Of a stretch of 8,028 nucleotides of DNA, positions 6,206 to 8,028 are shown in pieces. Numbering within the stretch: the first letter of the stretch is position 1; each line of letters opens with the position of its first letter. The DNA comes from Megamonas sp. UBA1792. Lineage in GTDB: Bacteria; Bacillota_C; Negativicutes; Selenomonadales; Selenomonadaceae. The notes below the pieces were generated by a model. That model was given only the letters and a program-made list of their open reading frames with translations. It did not search any database and was not told the DNA's origin. Where the stretch lies: the NCBI GenBank assembly GCA_002315155.1, contig DCFY01000018.1, positions 1 through 8,028 of the forward strand, in the 5' to 3' direction. A program made the position numbers and the translations under genes.

Positions 6206-7345
6206 ATGGGTACAGATATAACACTTACGCCAAAACAGCAGGAAATACAGCAGCGTGCTCGTGATTTTACGCGGAAATATATTATTCCTGCAGCAAGAGA
6301 GCATGATCGAACAGCGGAATTTCCAGAGTTCATTGTAAAAAAAGCGATAGAGGCTGGGATTTTTCCGCATTCGATTCCGAAAAAATACAATGGTCCCGGC
6401 TATGATATACTTTCGCAGAGTCTTATTGCCGAAGAGCTGGGATATGGATGCCTCTCGTTTGCAAATATCCTTACAGGAAATTTACTTAGTTCGCATCTTG
6501 TACTTATAGGTGGCAGTGAAGAACAGAAAAAATTCTATCTTGGTCAAATCACTTCAGGCGGGCTTGGCGGTTTTTTATTGACAGAATCTGGTGCTGGTTC
6601 TGATGCTGGTTCTGTTAAGACAACAGCCAGACTTGATGGTGATGCCTATGTGTTGAACGGGTCAAAATGTTTTGCATCATTTTGCAGTTATGCAAAGGTT
6701 ATGGTTGTAATTGCATCAACGGATCTAACAAAAGGAACAAAAGGACTAAGTGCGTTTATCCTTGATCGGTCACATATCACGGTTTCTAAACCGGAACACA
6801 AGATGGGGATACGTTGTTCAGATTCAGTGGAGATTTCTTTTAAGAATATGCGGGTACCAAAAGAAAACCTTATTGGCAATGAAGGTGAGGGATTCAAATA
6901 TGCGATGATGGCACTTGATGTAGCGCGAACGACAGTTGCTTCTGTGGCTCTTGGCTGTGCACGTCGTGCACTTGATGAAGCTGTGAAGTTTTGTAAGGAA
7001 CGGACGGATATTACAGGAAAACCGCTTTACAAGCATCAGTCTGTTGCTTTTAAAATTGCGGATGTTGCTATGCAGATTGAAGCCTCCCGACAGCTTGTAA
7101 ATAGCATTATCAGTCTCAAGGAAAGTGGCTTGAAGTTCAATACGGAAGCAGCTATGTCTAAGGCTTTTTCTACAGACACAGCAATGAAAGCCTGTACGGT
7201 TGCGTTAAAACTTATGGGAAGTAAAGGGTATTCCACTGATACGGTTGTTGAAAAACTTATGCGTGATATCAAGATTTATCAAATTTTTGAAGGTTCTAAT
7301 CAAGTGCAGCGCCTCGTTATTTCTCGCGGCGTATTTAATTCTTAA
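6206..7345 (+). CDS. Acyl-CoA dehydrogenase (second of three), butyryl-CoA-dehydrogenase-like
   Basis: A 379-residue FAD enzyme of typical length for the soluble short-chain acyl-CoA dehydrogenase family. It interconverts acyl-CoA and 2-enoyl-CoA with an ETF as electron partner, here presumably FixAB. Landmarks: LTPKQQEIQQRARDF (6-20), LLTESGAGSDAGS (124-136), LNGSKCF (150-156), VPKENLIGNEGEGF (217-230), GKPLYKHQ (271-278), MGSKGY (337-342) and the catalytic segment IFEGSNQVQRLVISRG (360-375) with predicted base Glu362. The FAD motif keeps the family pattern closely, unlike its downstream neighbour. The ATG at 6206 has AAAGGTGA (6193-6200) 5 nt upstream. An in-frame GTG at 6197 lies inside that binding site and is rejected. 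It begins 29 nt after fixX and its stop overlaps the next gene's ribosome binding site. Confidence 0.94.
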   Translation: MGTDITLTPKQQEIQQRARDFTRKYIIPAAREHDRTAEFPEFIVKKAIEAGIFPHSIPKKYNGPGYDILSQSLIAEELGYGCLSFANILTGNLLSSHLVLIGGSEEQKKFYLGQITSGGLGGFLLTESGAGSDAGSVKTTARLDGDAYVLNGSKCFASFCSYAKVMVVIASTDLTKGTKGLSAFILDRSHITVSKPEHKMGIRCSDSVEISFKNMRVPKENLIGNEGEGFKYAMMALDVARTTVASVALGCARRALDEAVKFCKERTDITGKPLYKHQSVAFKIADVAMQIEASRQLVNSIISLKESGLKFNTEAAMSKAFSTDTAMKACTVALKLMGSKGYSTDTVVEKLMRDIKIYQIFEGSNQVQRLVISRGVFNS

Positions 7346-7360
7346 AGGAGGTTGTGTCAT

Positions 7361-8028
7361 ATGGATTATGTCATGACAGAAGAAGATGAACTAATCCAGC
7401 AAAATGCTGGTGAGTTTTCTGCTGAATACATTGAACCGATTGCTGTTGACCTTGATAAAACAGGTACATATCCAAAAGAAACGGTTGATCTTTTAGCAGA
7501 AAACGGATTTATGGGACTTTGTTTTTCGAGTTCTTTTAATGGTGCTGAAGCAAGTTACGTAAGCTATATTTTGGCACTTGAAGAAATAGCTAAAGTAAGT
7601 GCCGGCGTAGCTTCGATTTTGCTGAATCATGTATCATTGGCAGCTTATTCCGTAAATAAATGGGGAACGGCTGACCAGAAAAACAAATATCTGTCGGAAC
7701 TATGTACCGGCGAAAAGCTAGGTGCGTTTGCTTGGGCAGAAGCGGATAGTGCACCGGGTTTAAATGAAAGTTCTCTGAAGGCAGTCAAAGCTGACGATAA
7801 CTATATTCTAAATGGAAAAAAATGTTATGTCGCTAATGGTGGAGAAGCAGGACTTTATCTTGCAGCTGCCTTGACTGCTGATGAAGAGGGTACTAAAAAA
7901 TTTAGTATATTTATTGTTCCTGCGAATGTGCAAGGAATTCATATTGTGCGCAAAATTGATAAAATGGGACTCAGAGCATGTCCCTGGGTTGAGATGAGTT
8001 TTGAAAACTGTGAAATTCCAGTAGAAAA
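7361..8028 (+). CDS. Divergent acyl-CoA dehydrogenase (third), partial at right edge
   Basis: An open frame from the ATG at 7361 runs off the window: 222 full codons plus two bases with no stop. AAGGAGGT (7345-7352), overlapping the preceding TAA (7343-7345), lies 8 nt before the start. The fold pattern is that of an acyl-CoA dehydrogenase: an N-terminal helical domain (1-120), LNGKKCYVANG (150-160), FSIFIVP (181-187), KMGLRACPWVEMSFENCEIP (201-220). The FAD-contact segment that normally reads ALTEPxAGSD is instead FAWAEADSAPGLNESSLKA (123-141), losing the TEP and GSD elements. The catalytic C-terminal region is outside the window, so activity cannot be judged. It may be an independent enzyme for another acyl-CoA or a non-catalytic partner of the adjacent canonical paralog; both are inference. 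Confidence 0.85.
   Translation, partial: MDYVMTEEDELIQQNAGEFSAEYIEPIAVDLDKTGTYPKETVDLLAENGFMGLCFSSSFNGAEASYVSYILALEEIAKVSAGVASILLNHVSLAAYSVNKWGTADQKNKYLSELCTGEKLGAFAWAEADSAPGLNESSLKAVKADDNYILNGKKCYVANGGEAGLYLAAALTADEEGTKKFSIFIVPANVQGIHIVRKIDKMGLRACPWVEMSFENCEIPVE

Overview
The window looks like one rightward operon from an anaerobic, low-to-moderate G+C bacterium. Strong AGGAGG-type ribosome binding sites, AT-rich intergenic DNA and A/T-ending codons suggest a Firmicute. A Negativicutes-type organism is possible, but that is only an impression. All seven genes lie on the + strand. I see no RNA genes, insertion sequences, CRISPR arrays or convincing minus-strand genes.

Layout: 1-311 is an AT-rich, gene-free leader packed with direct and inverted repeats. 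It is followed by an acyl-CoA dehydrogenase (312-1478); a 37-nt strong hairpin (1495-1531); an MFS organic-anion transporter of the ACS type (1547-2839); then fixA (2871-3644), fixB (3661-4575), fixC (4600-5883) and fixX (5880-6176). A second acyl-CoA dehydrogenase (6206-7345) and a third, divergent one that runs off the right edge (7361-8028) complete the window. From the transporter onward, gaps are at most about 30 nt, fixC and fixX overlap by ATGA, and no intrinsic terminator is visible.

Likely joint function: FixAB is an electron-transfer flavoprotein of the branch represented by E. coli FixAB/YdiQR. FixC is the ETF:quinone oxidoreductase-like flavoprotein, and FixX its ferredoxin-like partner. 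With three acyl-CoA dehydrogenases and a carboxylate-type transporter, the set resembles the E. coli cai/fix and ydi loci. The inferred role is import (or exchange) of an organic acid, and its reduction or oxidation as a CoA thioester with electrons passed through FixABCX. The substrate cannot be read from the sequence. No CoA ligase, CoA-transferase, hydratase or regulator lies in the window.

Most worth a second look: mutually exclusive pairings in the leader; the 15-bp hairpin between the first dehydrogenase and the transporter; apparent loss of both proton-coupling acidic residues in the transporter while its two arginines are kept; and a third dehydrogenase whose FAD-contact motif is degenerate, next to a canonical paralog.
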